Notes: a model not told the origin generated them from the sequence alone. A stretch of DNA of 64,000 nucleotides from Slackia exigua ATCC 700122 (GCF_000162875.1 NZ_GG700630.1:884015-948014); one strand, 5' to 3'. Counted from the stretch's first letter, positions 18,074 through 27,537 are shown. Program-made: numbers and translations.

Positions 18074-19081
18074 CTATCCTATATCGACGTCAAGCACGCG
18101 CGACACGATCGCGATGCCGGCGATCTCCATAGCCGCAGCGCACACGAGCAGGGCGATGCCTGCGCCGCTTTCGAAAAACGGGTCCATGAAGCCGGGGTCT
18201 ATGCCCGACAGAACGACGAGCAGGGCGATCGGCATGATGCTGACGACTTGGGCGGACAGCTTCGCCTGCGCGGTCTGCACCCTGAGCGAACGCCTGAGTT
18301 CGATTCCCCTCTCCACGCTTTCCTGCGCGCTCTGCACGATTCGCGACGCATCGCCACCGCATGCATGCTGCACGTCAAGCGCCATGGCGACGAACGACAG
18401 CTCGGGAAGGCTCGACGCCCGTCGAAACCTTTCGAGCGCTTCATCGACCGACCTGCCCAGCTCCATGTCGTGAGAAACCATGGAGAACGCGTCGCGCAAA
18501 GGAGGCTTGGTTTCACGGGCGACCTCTGCGAACGCCTGGGGGACCGTAAGGCCTGCATGGAAGCAGGCTTCCATGCATCGCAGGGCGTCGGGAACGAGCT
18601 CGCGCATGCGCTGCAGCTCGGCATCCCTTCGACGAGACGCAGCCGCGAAGGTGCACGCGACGGCCAGGGCGCAGAGGCAAGCCGTGAAGATCACGGACCT
18701 CGCGGCGATCAAAGACACGGTTCCAAGCATGCACAGGAGCAGAAGGAATGCCTCGCAGACCCCTTCGACCGATGCGCCTCCGCATGATCGGGACACGATG
18801 TCCGCGACCCCTTCGAAGCGCCGCCTCGCGCGCGGGAAGGACAGGACCGCCCTTCGCGCCCACGAAAACGCCGGAACGCCGTTTCGCGTCACGTATCCGA
18901 CGATACGAAGCGCCCTGCCCGTGTCGCCGACGCCCGATCGATCTTCACCGCGAAAGGAATCCGCCTGCGCCCGTGCGCGCACGAGCACCCCTGAACCCCA
19001 GGCGAACGTGCGGGCCGCAACGATTCCGCAGGCTATGCCCGCCGCAAGACAGGCTCCGCCCAAGAGCACCTGCGCATCCAC
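18074..19081 (-). CDS. tadB: Tad pilus inner-membrane platform protein TadB
   Basis: A 335-residue T2SF-domain protein. It has an N-terminal membrane helix, two central helices (about 113-155), the cytosolic domain with VPDALRCMEACFHAGLTVPQ and HACGGDASRIVQSAQESV, and C-terminal helices (SIMPIALLVVLSG; GIALLVCAAAMEIAGIAIVS). TadB and TadC are adjacent and both GspF-like, as in all Tad systems. The GTG at 19081 has GGGGAGG 7 nt upstream and lies 49 nt inside tadA. Confidence 0.9.
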   Translation of the reverse strand: MDAQVLLGGACLAAGIACGIVAARTFAWGSGVLVRARAQADSFRGEDRSGVGDTGRALRIVGYVTRNGVPAFSWARRAVLSFPRARRRFEGVADIVSRSCGGASVEGVCEAFLLLLCMLGTVSLIAARSVIFTACLCALAVACTFAAASRRRDAELQRMRELVPDALRCMEACFHAGLTVPQAFAEVARETKPPLRDAFSMVSHDMELGRSVDEALERFRRASSLPELSFVAMALDVQHACGGDASRIVQSAQESVERGIELRRSLRVQTAQAKLSAQVVSIMPIALLVVLSGIDPGFMDPFFESGAGIALLVCAAAMEIAGIAIVSRVLDVDIG

Positions 19082-20376
19082 GCCTCCACCTCCCCTCCCA
19101 GGCTCTCATCCACGTGCGCGGCCTCGTCAAGCCATCGCGGCACGGCCCTCCATGCGCCCGGAGCATCCGGCGAGACCCTTTCATATGCGCGCACGACGCG
19201 ACAGCCTGCTCCATCGTCCGCAGAAAGGACGTCCGCGATCGAAGATACGAACCTGCGGCCGTCTCTCCAACGCGCCACCTGCACGACCACGTCAAGCGCA
19301 GACGCGATGATGCCCTCTATGACGTCGACCGGAAGGTCGGACCCGAAACGGACCATGGCCGCAAGACGCATCGTCATATCCTCAGGCGAATTCGCATGCA
19401 GGGTGGTCAGCGACCCATCGTGTCCGGTGTTCATCGCCTGAAGCATGTCGAGCGCTTCGTATCCGCGGCACTCCCCCACGACGATGCGGTCGGGCCGCAT
19501 GCGCAACGCATTTCTTACCAAGTCGCGAATGGTGACGGCGCCCGACCCCTCCGAGCTCGCCGGCCGCGCTTCCAGGCGCACGACGTGAGGATGCTCCAGG
19601 AATCGCAGTTCGGCGGAATCCTCGATGGTCACGATCCTCTCGTCCTGCGGAATGAGGCATGAAAGGGCGTTGAGCATCGTGGTCTTCCCGCTTCCCGTCC
19701 CGCCGCAGACCGCGATGTTCTTGCGCAGGGCGACGGCCCATTCCAGCATCGTCTGCTCCTCGCGGCCGAACGAACCCGAGCCTCGCATCTCATCGAGCGT
19801 CATGACGCGCACGGTGAACTTGCGGATGGTCATGCACGGACCGTCGACCGCTATGGGCGGAATGACCACGTTCACGCGATGACCGCTCGGAAGACGAGCG
19901 TCGACCATGGGAGACGACTCGTCCACACGACGGCCGAGCGGCGACAGAATCCTATCGATCAATGCTCTGACCTGCTTCTCGTCAAGATGCTGGGCAGCAC
20001 AGGGCTCAAGAACGCCCCGCCGCTCCACGAACACCTTTCTCCCCGCGTTCACCATCACCTCGGTTATATCCCCGTCGTCCATGAGAGGCTGGATCGCACC
20101 GAGGCCGAAGACGGTGTCGAGCAGCGCCTGGACGAGGCTTTCGTTCAGCGCCGTCGACCTGCCGTTCCAATCGGGACGCGCGAAGACGCGCCTGCACGCC
20201 TCCCTGATTTCGTTTCGCGCCTGCATGGGATTGTCGGACACCATGCGCGCGAGCTCGTCGGCATCGAGCAATCGAGACACGGCGGATCGAAGCAGGGCGA
20301 AGTCGACGGCGACGCCCTCGGCCGCCGAATCGGACGCGCATGAACGCGCCTCCTCGACCCGTTGCGCCAGGCTCAT
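19033..20376 (-). CDS. tadA: Tad pilus assembly ATPase TadA/CpaF
   Basis: The secretion ATPase that powers pilus assembly (GspE/VirB11 superfamily). The 447-residue protein has the N-terminal domain, the Arg-finger region SSPMVDARLPSGHRVNVVIP, Walker A GGTGSGKTT (about residue 238), the Asp box TIEDSAELRF, Walker B with RPDRIVVGECRG, and the His box GHDGSLTTLHANS. The ATG at 20376 has GGAGG 7 nt upstream and overlaps the tadZ stop (ATGA). A longer frame upstream is an overlap with tadZ and is discarded. Confidence 0.95.
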   Translation of the reverse strand: MSLAQRVEEARSCASDSAAEGVAVDFALLRSAVSRLLDADELARMVSDNPMQARNEIREACRRVFARPDWNGRSTALNESLVQALLDTVFGLGAIQPLMDDGDITEVMVNAGRKVFVERRGVLEPCAAQHLDEKQVRALIDRILSPLGRRVDESSPMVDARLPSGHRVNVVIPPIAVDGPCMTIRKFTVRVMTLDEMRGSGSFGREEQTMLEWAVALRKNIAVCGGTGSGKTTMLNALSCLIPQDERIVTIEDSAELRFLEHPHVVRLEARPASSEGSGAVTIRDLVRNALRMRPDRIVVGECRGYEALDMLQAMNTGHDGSLTTLHANSPEDMTMRLAAMVRFGSDLPVDVIEGIIASALDVVVQVARWRDGRRFVSSIADVLSADDGAGCRVVRAYERVSPDAPGAWRAVPRWLDEAAHVDESLGGEVEAWMRRCSWAEPVLRRA

Positions 20377-21677
20377 GCGCACGCCTCCTTCTTGCGAAGG
20401 AACCCGAACGGGCTCCACCGTTTCGCCTTTCCTTCCTGGGCGCCGCGAGGCTCGATGCCGGGAAGCAACGGATCGACGGCCTCGGCGAGCGCGTCGCACA
20501 GGGCGTTGCGTTCCCTCGTGAGCTCGATGAGGCATCCCGAGCTGAACAGCTCCTCGACCTCCCGACCCGCACGGGGAAGGGCACCGACGTGCGCACCGTG
20601 CAGCGCGCACGATGCATCCATAATCGTGATCAGGCCGGACTCCTCGTATCGATTGACGAGGAAGGAGAACGAGCTCGTAGCGGCGCCGAGCCTCCCGCAC
20701 AGCTCGACCGCCCGAACCGTCGACTTCAACGACGTCGAACGCTGGTCGAGAACGAAAACGACCGCATCCGTGCAATCCAGGATCGCTGCATGCACGTCCG
20801 TCCAGAACGAGCCGGTATTGACGACGACGACGTCGAACCGAGCCTTCAGTTTTCGAACAAGCGCAGGAAGGGCGATCGCCGCCGCCTCGGCATCCTCGAT
20901 CGAGGCAGGAGGCCCTACGACGGCCGGTGCGCCCTCGACCGAAGACGTGACCAGGTCAGGACGTCTCAGAGCCTCGTCCGCGGAAAGAGGGTCCTTCACG
21001 CCGAATGCGCACGCTATATCGCCGAACTGCAGGTCGGCATCTACGATCACCGCGCTCAAGCCGAGGTGGACGGCCCGGATGGCGCACAGGGCCGCGACGG
21101 TGCTCTTGCCCGAACCTCCGCTCGCCGACAGAATGCCTATAGCCTTGCCGCAAGCCTCGGCGGAATCGGGCGCATGCGAAAGCATGCGCGGCACCGAGGC
21201 TTCGAGCGAAGGCATCGCGCGCTCCTCAAGCGCGTCGCACGGATCGTCCTCGGCAAACTCCCCCACCGTCCGCACGCCTTCGCGCATCGGTCCTTCTGCG
21301 GCGACGAACCCTCGCATCATCGCCTTCCATGTGGCGAATTCCCGTTTGAACGCGCCCTCGTCGAGCACGCCGTCTATACTCGCCTGCGATGCGCGGCTCG
21401 AAAGCGATCCGTCGGGAGAGAAGGAGACCAGGGACACGTTTCGATCGGGATCGTCCCGCTTGAGCGCAGCCGCAAGGTTCACGGCATCCATGTCGTCGCA
21501 TGACACGATCCATACGCCGACCGAATCGGGAAGCGATTCCGCCGCGCTTCGGCATTCTTCGGCGCCATGCACGCACAAGACCCATTCGAGCGCATCGAGA
21601 CGCTCGCCTTCAAGCCCCATCATCTCCGGATGCGCGAGAACTTCCTCCTCGGCGCACAGAAGCCTGAGCCGCTTCAT
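20373..21677 (-). CDS. tadZ: Tad pilus localization protein TadZ/CpaE
   Basis: A 434-residue protein with an N-terminal receiver-like half (about residues 1-140) and a C-terminal ParA/MinD-type ATPase with the deviant Walker A SASGGSGKST (about residue 172), DADLQFGDIACAFG, and VVNTGSFWTD. TadZ marks the cell pole and recruits the Tad machine. AAGGAGGGG lies upstream of the ATG, which overlaps the cpaB stop. The order cpaB-tadZ-tadA-tadB-tadC is the canonical Tad core. Confidence 0.9.
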   Translation of the reverse strand: MKRLRLLCAEEEVLAHPEMMGLEGERLDALEWVLCVHGAEECRSAAESLPDSVGVWIVSCDDMDAVNLAAALKRDDPDRNVSLVSFSPDGSLSSRASQASIDGVLDEGAFKREFATWKAMMRGFVAAEGPMREGVRTVGEFAEDDPCDALEERAMPSLEASVPRMLSHAPDSAEACGKAIGILSASGGSGKSTVAALCAIRAVHLGLSAVIVDADLQFGDIACAFGVKDPLSADEALRRPDLVTSSVEGAPAVVGPPASIEDAEAAAIALPALVRKLKARFDVVVVNTGSFWTDVHAAILDCTDAVVFVLDQRSTSLKSTVRAVELCGRLGAATSSFSFLVNRYEESGLITIMDASCALHGAHVGALPRAGREVEELFSSGCLIELTRERNALCDALAEAVDPLLPGIEPRGAQEGKAKRWSPFGFLRKKEACA

Positions 21678-22501
21678 TTCCCCTCCTTGCCATCGGCGCG
21701 CGAGGCCTCGCCATCGGTCGATGCCGCCCCTGCGCTTCTTTCCGTACCTGCCGTCCCGGCCGACATGCCGGGCGAGCCTTCTTCCCGTTTCGCATCGGCA
21801 TCGGCCGATCCGCCGTCCTCGCCCTGCGCACCGCCCTCTTTGGATCCGCGAACGCCGGAAGCCGGCAGGGTGAAGTACAGCTCGGTCCTTTGGGCGGCGG
21901 CAACGAATTCCTCGACGCGATCGGGTGCCACCGCGAGAGTCACCCAGGAAAGAGGCGAGGACGCCGCAGGCGAAGCGGACGCCTGGCCCGATGCGCTCGT
22001 CGAAAGCACGAGCACGGACTGGGCGAGCAGATCGGTCGACGAACCCGACGAGGTATACACGTCGACGAGCGCCCCGGGGGCCACCGAACCGCCGACGCTT
22101 GCGAGGGTGTCGGCCGGAACGCTCACCGCGCACATGCCGTCGGGAACCTGCAGAGGCTTCTCCTCGGTCTCGTCGAAGCGCTGGGCGCACACGACCTCCC
22201 CTTCGAATATGGGCGTCGTGACGGAACGTCCCGCCACATCGCCCGCGTCTATGACGGCTTGATCGGGAAGGAGGGCGGAAAGCCAGAGCTGCGACGTCGA
22301 ATTCGCATCGCTCAGCCTCTCGCCGACCGCGATATCGCGCGTCGCGACGCGGACTTCCACCTGCTCGCCTCCGAACCTTTCGAGCATCTCCGCGCGCTCG
22401 TCGGCTACCGCGCTTTCGAGCTGGTTGCCATATGCCGCCATGCATGCGGCGCATATGACCCCGCATGCCGCGCCGAACGCCAGGGATCTTCGTTTCCTCA
22501 T
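21674..22501 (-). CDS. cpaB: Tad pilus assembly protein CpaB/RcpC
   Basis: A 275-residue membrane-anchored protein with an N-terminal helix (residues 7-24) and a SAF domain (EVRVATRDIAVGERLSD, about residues 47-110), then the CpaB-type domain with PGALVDVYTS and LAVAPDRVEEFVAAAQ. The C-terminus (about 225-275) is Gly/Ser/Ala/Glu-rich and disordered. In Gram-negatives CpaB works with the CpaC secretin; no secretin gene is present here, as expected for a monoderm. It is the first gene of the Tad operon; GAGGAGG lies upstream. Confidence 0.88.
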   Translation of the reverse strand: MRKRRSLAFGAACGVICAACMAAYGNQLESAVADERAEMLERFGGEQVEVRVATRDIAVGERLSDANSTSQLWLSALLPDQAVIDAGDVAGRSVTTPIFEGEVVCAQRFDETEEKPLQVPDGMCAVSVPADTLASVGGSVAPGALVDVYTSSGSSTDLLAQSVLVLSTSASGQASASPAASSPLSWVTLAVAPDRVEEFVAAAQRTELYFTLPASGVRGSKEGGAQGEDGGSADADAKREEGSPGMSAGTAGTERSAGAASTDGEASRADGKEGK

Positions 22502-22669
22502 CGCTTCCTCCTCGCCTGTTGCGTGGAAGAGACGGTAGCGCGACGACCTTGCGCCGCCCTATCCGAAGCCTTGCCGAAAGCACGAGGGGATACGCCGCGC
22601 GATGCGATCCCTTCTTGCGGAGAAGGCCGTCGGATCCGATGCGCTTCTCATCACGTTCCGAGAAAAGCC

Positions 22670-22698
22670 ATGACACGAACGTCGGGATGTGTGAAAAT
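22670..22698 (+). promoter_or_regulatory. Candidate tRNA-Val promoter
   Basis: ATGACA (22670-22675) and GAAAAT (22693-22698) are 17 bp apart, with TG just before the -10 box, and end 12 nt before the mature tRNA 5' end. Confidence 0.5.
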
Positions 22699-22710
22699 GG
22701 ATTGCCTTAT

Positions 22711-22785
22711 GGGCGATTGGCGCAGCGGGAGCGCAGGTGCTTTACACGCACAAGGTCGGGGGTTCGAACCCCTCATCGCCCACCA
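22711..22785 (+). tRNA. tRNA-Val (anticodon UAC)
   Basis: A full cloverleaf: acceptor stem GGGCGAT/ATCGCCC, D arm GCGC/GCGC, anticodon loop TTTACAC giving UAC, T arm GGGGG-TTCGAAC-CCCTC, discriminator A and an encoded CCA. The first anticodon-stem pair is a G-A mismatch. It is flanked by a promoter-like sequence and a strong terminator, so it is expressed alone. Confidence 0.95.
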
Positions 22786-22794
22786 TGCATGCAC

Positions 22795-22831
22795 AACGGC
22801 CTCGGACGATTCCGAGGCCGTTCTCCTTTTC
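22795..22831 (+). terminator. Intrinsic terminator after tRNA-Val
   Basis: AACGGCCTCGGA-CGAT-TCCGAGGCCGTT is a perfect 12-bp stem with a 4-nt loop, followed by CTCCTTTTC. Confidence 0.9.
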
Positions 22832-23167
22832 ATGCTGGGCCTATGGCTATGGCCCTTATGCTTCGGATGCACGCCGGACGCCTTCGATGCATCGCATACG
22901 CTCTGAACGGACCATTCGATGCATTCGGATCGTCGATGGGCCCTGGGCGCGCATTCTCACCTATAGCCCGAGATGGAATGTTCAATGCATGCGACCATGC
23001 CGAAGAAATCGAACGCATCCGCACACAAGAAGAGGACCTTGCTTCCCCTCCTATGAGCAAGGTCCTCAAACTTACCGAAGCTTGCGCCTCTGTAAACGAG
23101 GATTATTCTACAACGTTTCTACACATCAGGCAAGGCTTCGCCCCGAGCGAAATCGCGAACGCGTCCG
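22832..23167. other. Non-coding gap between tRNA-Val and recR
   Basis: Apart from the hairpin at 23032-23067 nothing with a coding signature or RNA structure was seen. Short open frames here lack ribosome binding sites and family resemblance. Confidence 0.5.
23032..23067 (-). terminator. Terminator-like hairpin after recR
   Basis: The 12-bp arms 23032-23043 and 23056-23067 (GAGGACCTTGCT) are perfect around a 12-nt loop. On the minus strand TTCTTG follows, so it probably ends the dnaX-ybaB-recR transcript, about 100 nt past recR. Confidence 0.65.
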
Positions 23168-23764
23168 TCATAGCGCGCGGCGCGCTTCGATCGCCCGCCC
23201 CAACGTGACCTCATCGGCGAATTCAAGGTCCCCTCCGACCGGAAGGCCGCTCGCGAGGCGCGAGACCTCGATGCCCAACGGCTTGATGAGGCGCGCAAGG
23301 TACGTCGCCGTCGTCTCGCCTTCGACATCGGGGTTCGTGGCGATAAGAACCTCCGTCACATCTTCGACGGCAAGGCGCGCCATGAGCTCCGCGACCTTGA
23401 GATCGTCGGGACCGATGCCGTCCATGGGAGACAGGGCCCCGCCGAGCACATGGTACAGACCCTTGTACACCGCCGTGCGTTCGATGGCCGCGATGTCCCG
23501 AGGCTCGCTCACCACGCAGATCGTATGCGCATCGCGATTCGCAGACCCGCAGATATCGCAGACATCGCCTTGCGCGTAGTTGAAGCAGCGCGGGCAGAAA
23601 TGCACGGAGCTCTTCACATCGAGCACGGCCTGCGCGAGACGTTCGGCCGTCGCTCTATCGGAATTCAGGATCCAATACGCGATGCGCTGGGCGCTCTTAG
23701 GACCGACGCCTGGCATGCGCTCGAGCTCGTCGAGCAACGTCTGTATGGCAGGAGCGGCCTCCAC
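23168..23764 (-). CDS. recR: Recombination mediator protein RecR
   Basis: RecR works with RecF/RecO to load RecA on gapped DNA. The 198-residue protein has the helix-hairpin-helix segment MPGVGPKSAQRIAYW, the zinc finger CPRCFNYAQGDVCDIC (about residues 57-72), the Toprim domain ICVVSEPRDIAAIE, and the C-terminal Walker-B-like region. The length is standard. It follows ybaB by 15 nt in the conserved dnaX-ybaB-recR order. Confidence 0.96.
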   Translation of the reverse strand: MEAAPAIQTLLDELERMPGVGPKSAQRIAYWILNSDRATAERLAQAVLDVKSSVHFCPRCFNYAQGDVCDICGSANRDAHTICVVSEPRDIAAIERTAVYKGLYHVLGGALSPMDGIGPDDLKVAELMARLAVEDVTEVLIATNPDVEGETTATYLARLIKPLGIEVSRLASGLPVGGDLEFADEVTLGRAIEARRAL

Positions 23765-23779
23765 TGGTCGGCCGCCTTC

Positions 23780-24091
23780 CTACATAAGGCCGGGAATATG
23801 CATCCCGCCTGCGACCATGCTCATACGGGCCTCGCCTTTGGCGGTGACGGCGCGCAACGCTTCGTTGCAGGCCGCGAGGACCATGTCCTGCAGCATGTCG
23901 ACATCTTCGGGATCGACGGCGGCCGGATCGATGACGAGCTCGCGGATCGACATATCGCCGCCCGCGACGGCCCTGACCATGCCGCCGCCCGCGGTCGCCT
24001 CGGCGGTCATGTCCTTGATCTCGTCCTGAACGGCTGCGATTTGGGCCTGCATCTTCTGGGCCTGACGCATCATCTGCTTCATATCGGGCAT
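23780..24091 (-). CDS. ybaB: YbaB/EbfC nucleoid-associated protein
   Basis: A 103-residue DNA-binding protein of the YbaB/EbfC family, usually co-transcribed with dnaX and recR. It begins MPDMKQMMRQAQKMQAQI (Met/Gln-rich helix), continues with GGGMVRAVAGGD, and has the helix LQDMVLAACNEALRAV. The ATG at 24091 has AAGGAG about 8 nt upstream; a longer open frame above it is not supported. Confidence 0.93.
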   Translation of the reverse strand: MPDMKQMMRQAQKMQAQIAAVQDEIKDMTAEATAGGGMVRAVAGGDMSIRELVIDPAAVDPEDVDMLQDMVLAACNEALRAVTAKGEARMSMVAGGMHIPGLM

Positions 24092-24221
24092 GGGAATGCT
24101 CCTTCGTCTCGATCCAAGGCTGCGACGCCGACGGGCGCCGCAGCGGATTATCTCATATCGTTCGTCGTCCGACGGCAATCGCGCCACGACGCGCGGCGGC
24201 AGCCACGCCGCCGCGACGGAC

Positions 24222-26810
24222 CTACGAGCTTTCCTGCACGTCGTCGAGGGAAACGCCGAGCGCGCTGAAGATGCTCGCGGCATCCATCCCCGCATCCTGC
24301 GCAGGCTCAGGCGCCGGCGCGGGCGGTCGAGGGCGACTCTTGGTCCGAGGCTCCGAATCGGACGGTCGAGGGCGGCCTCCGGCCTGCTGCCCCGAAACGC
24401 CGGGCGCCGCCGGGTCGGAATCGGCCGAAGCAGAGGCGGACGCGGACGATGCCGGCGCCTTCCTCGCAGGCATCGCAGACGGATGCGGCGCACGCTTCGC
24501 CGAAGGTTCCGGGACGGATGCCTTTTCCTGTGCAGGGTTCGACGTCCCGGCAGCATCTTCAGGCATCGGCCATCCGGCGAGAGGAGGCATCTCCTCGCTG
24601 CGCGCGGGAACCATGGAATCGAATCCGAGACGCCTGCCCGCCTCGGCGGGATCGACGGGCTTCGCACCGTCGACGGTCAGGACGGCGTGCGCGGCAGCCT
24701 CGTCGGCGTAGGATTCCGCGTCGGCATCCGAATACGGGACGGCATCTCCGTCGGGCGGCGCAGCCGCCTCCGCGACGGCCGGCCGAAGCGCAGAGGACGG
24801 AATCGGCATCGGACGCGTCGTCGCACGGTCGAACGCGGGTGCGACGGATGCGTCCATATCCCCGCGCGCACGGGCCGCTTCCATAGCGGCGCGCGCGCGT
24901 TCGGCAGCGCTCATCCCCGCACGTCCCGAAGAACGCGACTGATCAGGCACCGAAGCGGACGAAGCCGAATCGCCGCCCTTCGTGCGCGACGATCCTTGGG
25001 GACGGCCGCCTCCCTGCGTGAATTCGAAGGGCACCTCTCCTCCGAACGCATGCGCGAGCGCGGCGGAGACCATCTCGGACACTTCGGGCTTCTGCACGGC
25101 CGAGAACGCGAAAGAATTCTCATGCGAGAATTCGACGGCCAAGCCCGACGCGCCCTGAACGGGCGACACGCTTGCGGACAGGAGCAACGCGCCATATGCC
25201 GTCCTCAGGTTCTTGACCTCGGCGACGGCCGCCTGCCATCCTCTCTGCAGGGCAGCGGGATTCGAAAGCTTCGCGCGGACGGCTTCGGAAGGCTCCGCGG
25301 ACGAGAAGGCCAGCTTCGGCTCAGACGCCGACGGAGAATCCGCCGCAGGCGCCGGCGAGGAATCGAGCCCCGATTGCACGGCGGGAATGCGTTCTGCAGA
25401 CGCAACCGCAGCCGCGCCGGAAGATGCGTCGGATCCCGACGCATCGGACGCAGCCGATGCCGGGGCGCCGGTATCGACGACAGGTACGGACGACGGAGCC
25501 CCTCCCCCCTTGATCGCGCGCGCCGCCGCGATCACCGAAGGTGAGAGGCCGGATGCGGAAGGCGCATCCGCAGCTGCGGACGCAGCCATCGGCACGTCGG
25601 CGACCGACGTCGAGTCGAACATCGAAGCCGCAACACGAACGGCAGGCGCATCCACGGGACGGGCGCCCTGCGCGCACGCGCGCTCGAGCTCTTCGACGCG
25701 CGCCGCCAGCGATGCGAGCGTCAGATCGCTTTCAGGGCGCGCCATGCGCGTCAGCGCGATTTCGAACGACAGGCGCGGATTGGCCGATGAGCGCAGCTCG
25801 GCGCACACATCGCCCAGAATCGAAAGGACATGCGCGAGCCGATCGGGACCGAACAGCCCCGCCTGAGCCGCAAGCTGCTCGTTCGTCGCCGACGACCGAG
25901 GCTCCAGCGCCCCGTCGGTCAGGATGAACGCATACAGATCCCGCACGTACGATGCCAGGTCGCGTGCGAACTGCGCAAGGTCGGCACCGGTTTCGACATA
26001 TTCCGCCACCCATGTGAAGCATGCGGCCGCATCGCGTCGGGCGATGCGCGCGACGATGTCCGTCATGTCGTTCGAATCGAGTGCCCCCAGGACGTCGAGA
26101 GCGACCTGCATCGTGACGCGGCCCTCGCCGAACGCGATGAGCTGCTCGAGCGTCGTCAGCGCGTCGCGCATCCCGCCTTGGGCGCGCTTGGCCGCGAGCT
26201 CGAGCGCCTCCGCCTCGAACTCCACGCCTTCGGAGGCGCAGACGGCGCCGAGGCGCGCGATGATCTCCTCGTTCGCAAGACGATGGAAGTCGAAGCGCTG
26301 GCAGCGCGAATGGATGGTCGCCGGAACCTTGTGCGGATCGGTCGTGCAGAGGATGAAGACCACATGGCTCGGAGGTTCCTCGAGCGTCTTCAGCAAAGCA
26401 TTGAAGGCGGCCGTGGACAGCATGTGGACCTCGTCGATAATATAGATCTTGTAGCGTCCGCGGACCGGGGCGAACTGAACGCGGCCGATGATTTCCTCGC
26501 GGACGTTCTCGACGCCCGTGCGGCTGGCCGCGTCCATCTCGTTGACGTCGGGGTGCGTGCCCTCGGCGATGGCGAGGCACTGCTCGCATTCGCCGTCGGG
26601 CGCGGGCGTCGGACCTTTCTCGCACAGGAGCGCCTTCGCCAGCAGGCGCGCCATCGTGGTCTTTCCCGTGCCGCGCGGGCCGCAGAAGAGATAGGCGTGG
26701 CTCACGCGATCGGATTCGAGCGCGTTCTTGATCGTGCGTTCGATATGGATCTGGCCCACGACGTCGTCGAACGTCTGCGGGCGATACTTCCTATAGAGCG
26801 CCTCTGTCAT
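24222..26810 (-). CDS. dnaX: DNA polymerase III subunits gamma/tau
   Basis: The clamp-loader ATPase. The 862-residue protein has Walker A GPRGTGKTT (residues 45-53), the zinc module from CEKGPTPAPDGECEQC, Walker B region YIIDEVHML, sensor 1 ILCTTDPHKVPATIHSRCQR, then clamp-loader domain III to about residue 380. The rest, about 480 residues, is Ala/Ser/Pro-rich and disordered with one ordered island (about 530-600: AALQRGWQAAVAEVKNLRTA) that resembles the tau domain contacting polymerase. No A-rich slippery sequence for making gamma was seen. The order dnaX-ybaB-recR supports the call. Confidence 0.96.
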   Translation of the reverse strand: MTEALYRKYRPQTFDDVVGQIHIERTIKNALESDRVSHAYLFCGPRGTGKTTMARLLAKALLCEKGPTPAPDGECEQCLAIAEGTHPDVNEMDAASRTGVENVREEIIGRVQFAPVRGRYKIYIIDEVHMLSTAAFNALLKTLEEPPSHVVFILCTTDPHKVPATIHSRCQRFDFHRLANEEIIARLGAVCASEGVEFEAEALELAAKRAQGGMRDALTTLEQLIAFGEGRVTMQVALDVLGALDSNDMTDIVARIARRDAAACFTWVAEYVETGADLAQFARDLASYVRDLYAFILTDGALEPRSSATNEQLAAQAGLFGPDRLAHVLSILGDVCAELRSSANPRLSFEIALTRMARPESDLTLASLAARVEELERACAQGARPVDAPAVRVAASMFDSTSVADVPMAASAAADAPSASGLSPSVIAAARAIKGGGAPSSVPVVDTGAPASAASDASGSDASSGAAAVASAERIPAVQSGLDSSPAPAADSPSASEPKLAFSSAEPSEAVRAKLSNPAALQRGWQAAVAEVKNLRTAYGALLLSASVSPVQGASGLAVEFSHENSFAFSAVQKPEVSEMVSAALAHAFGGEVPFEFTQGGGRPQGSSRTKGGDSASSASVPDQSRSSGRAGMSAAERARAAMEAARARGDMDASVAPAFDRATTRPMPIPSSALRPAVAEAAAPPDGDAVPYSDADAESYADEAAAHAVLTVDGAKPVDPAEAGRRLGFDSMVPARSEEMPPLAGWPMPEDAAGTSNPAQEKASVPEPSAKRAPHPSAMPARKAPASSASASASADSDPAAPGVSGQQAGGRPRPSDSEPRTKSRPRPPAPAPEPAQDAGMDAASIFSALGVSLDDVQESS

Positions 26811-26880
26811 AGAAACCTGCCTTCGCCATGAACCTCCGGAACGTCATCTTCGCACGTCCCGCATCTGAAAACACCGTCGG

Positions 26881-27537
26881 CTATCGCTTCTTCCGAGATG
26901 CGAGCGCAGACCGTGCCGCGCCGACGACCGCCGGCGCGGCCGACACCGCCACGATACCCAAAAGGATGGCCTCGAAATGGGCCTGGACGAGCGGAATCCC
27001 GCCGAAGAAATATCCTGACAGCACGAACAGACTGACCCATGATACGCCGCCTATGGCGTTGAAAAGCGTGAACGTCGCGAATCCCATGTGTCCCATGCCC
27101 GCCACGAACGGCGCGAACGTGCGGAAGAAGGGCATGAACCGCGTGATCACGATCGTGAGCCCGCCGTATGTCGCGAAGAACCCGTCCAGTTTGGCGACAC
27201 GCTCGGGCGTCAGGGCCTTGACCCGGCCGGAATCGACGATGCGCGATCCGAAGAACCGTGCGATCCAGTAGTTGGACGTGTTGCCGAGAATGGCCGCCGT
27301 CCAGAAGACGACGAGCGTCGCGACGATATTGAGCCCGCCGCCGTCGGCGCTGAAGACGCCTGCGGCGAACAGGAGGGAATCGCCGGGAAGGAACGGAAAG
27401 AAGACGAGCCCCGTCTCAACGAACACGACGAGGAAGAGCGGAGCGTAGACGAGCGCCGGGCCCAATGACACGATCCATCCCGCGATGGCCGTGCGAGGGT
27501 CGCTCAGCAGATTGATGAAGAATCGGATGATGCCCAC
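26881..27537 (-). CDS. DedA-family membrane protein
   Basis: DedA/SNARE-associated family proteins are thought to flip polyprenyl-phosphate or phospholipid carriers. The predicted 218-residue protein has the family pattern FVETGLVFFPFLPGDSLLF, GNTSNYWIARFFG, the conserved Arg motif ITRFMPFFRTFAPFVAGM, and FNAIGGVSWVSLFVLSGYFF, with about five membrane segments. The start is probably GTG at 27537; an upstream ATG at 27618 would place the first codons inside the SRP RNA gene. The ribosome binding site is weak (AGGCAGG). It lies between the SRP RNA and dnaX. Confidence 0.85.
   Translation of the reverse strand: MGIIRFFINLLSDPRTAIAGWIVSLGPALVYAPLFLVVFVETGLVFFPFLPGDSLLFAAGVFSADGGGLNIVATLVVFWTAAILGNTSNYWIARFFGSRIVDSGRVKALTPERVAKLDGFFATYGGLTIVITRFMPFFRTFAPFVAGMGHMGFATFTLFNAIGGVSWVSLFVLSGYFFGGIPLVQAHFEAILLGIVAVSAAPAVVGAARSALASRKKR

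Noticed and set aside
22711-22785. tRNA-Val as an integration site of a mobile element
   Set aside because: No integrase, no repeated tRNA end and no foreign-looking genes are nearby.
24222-26810. Programmed frameshift in dnaX to make gamma
   Set aside because: No A-rich slippery heptamer was seen after the ATPase domain; the gene looks like a tau-only form.
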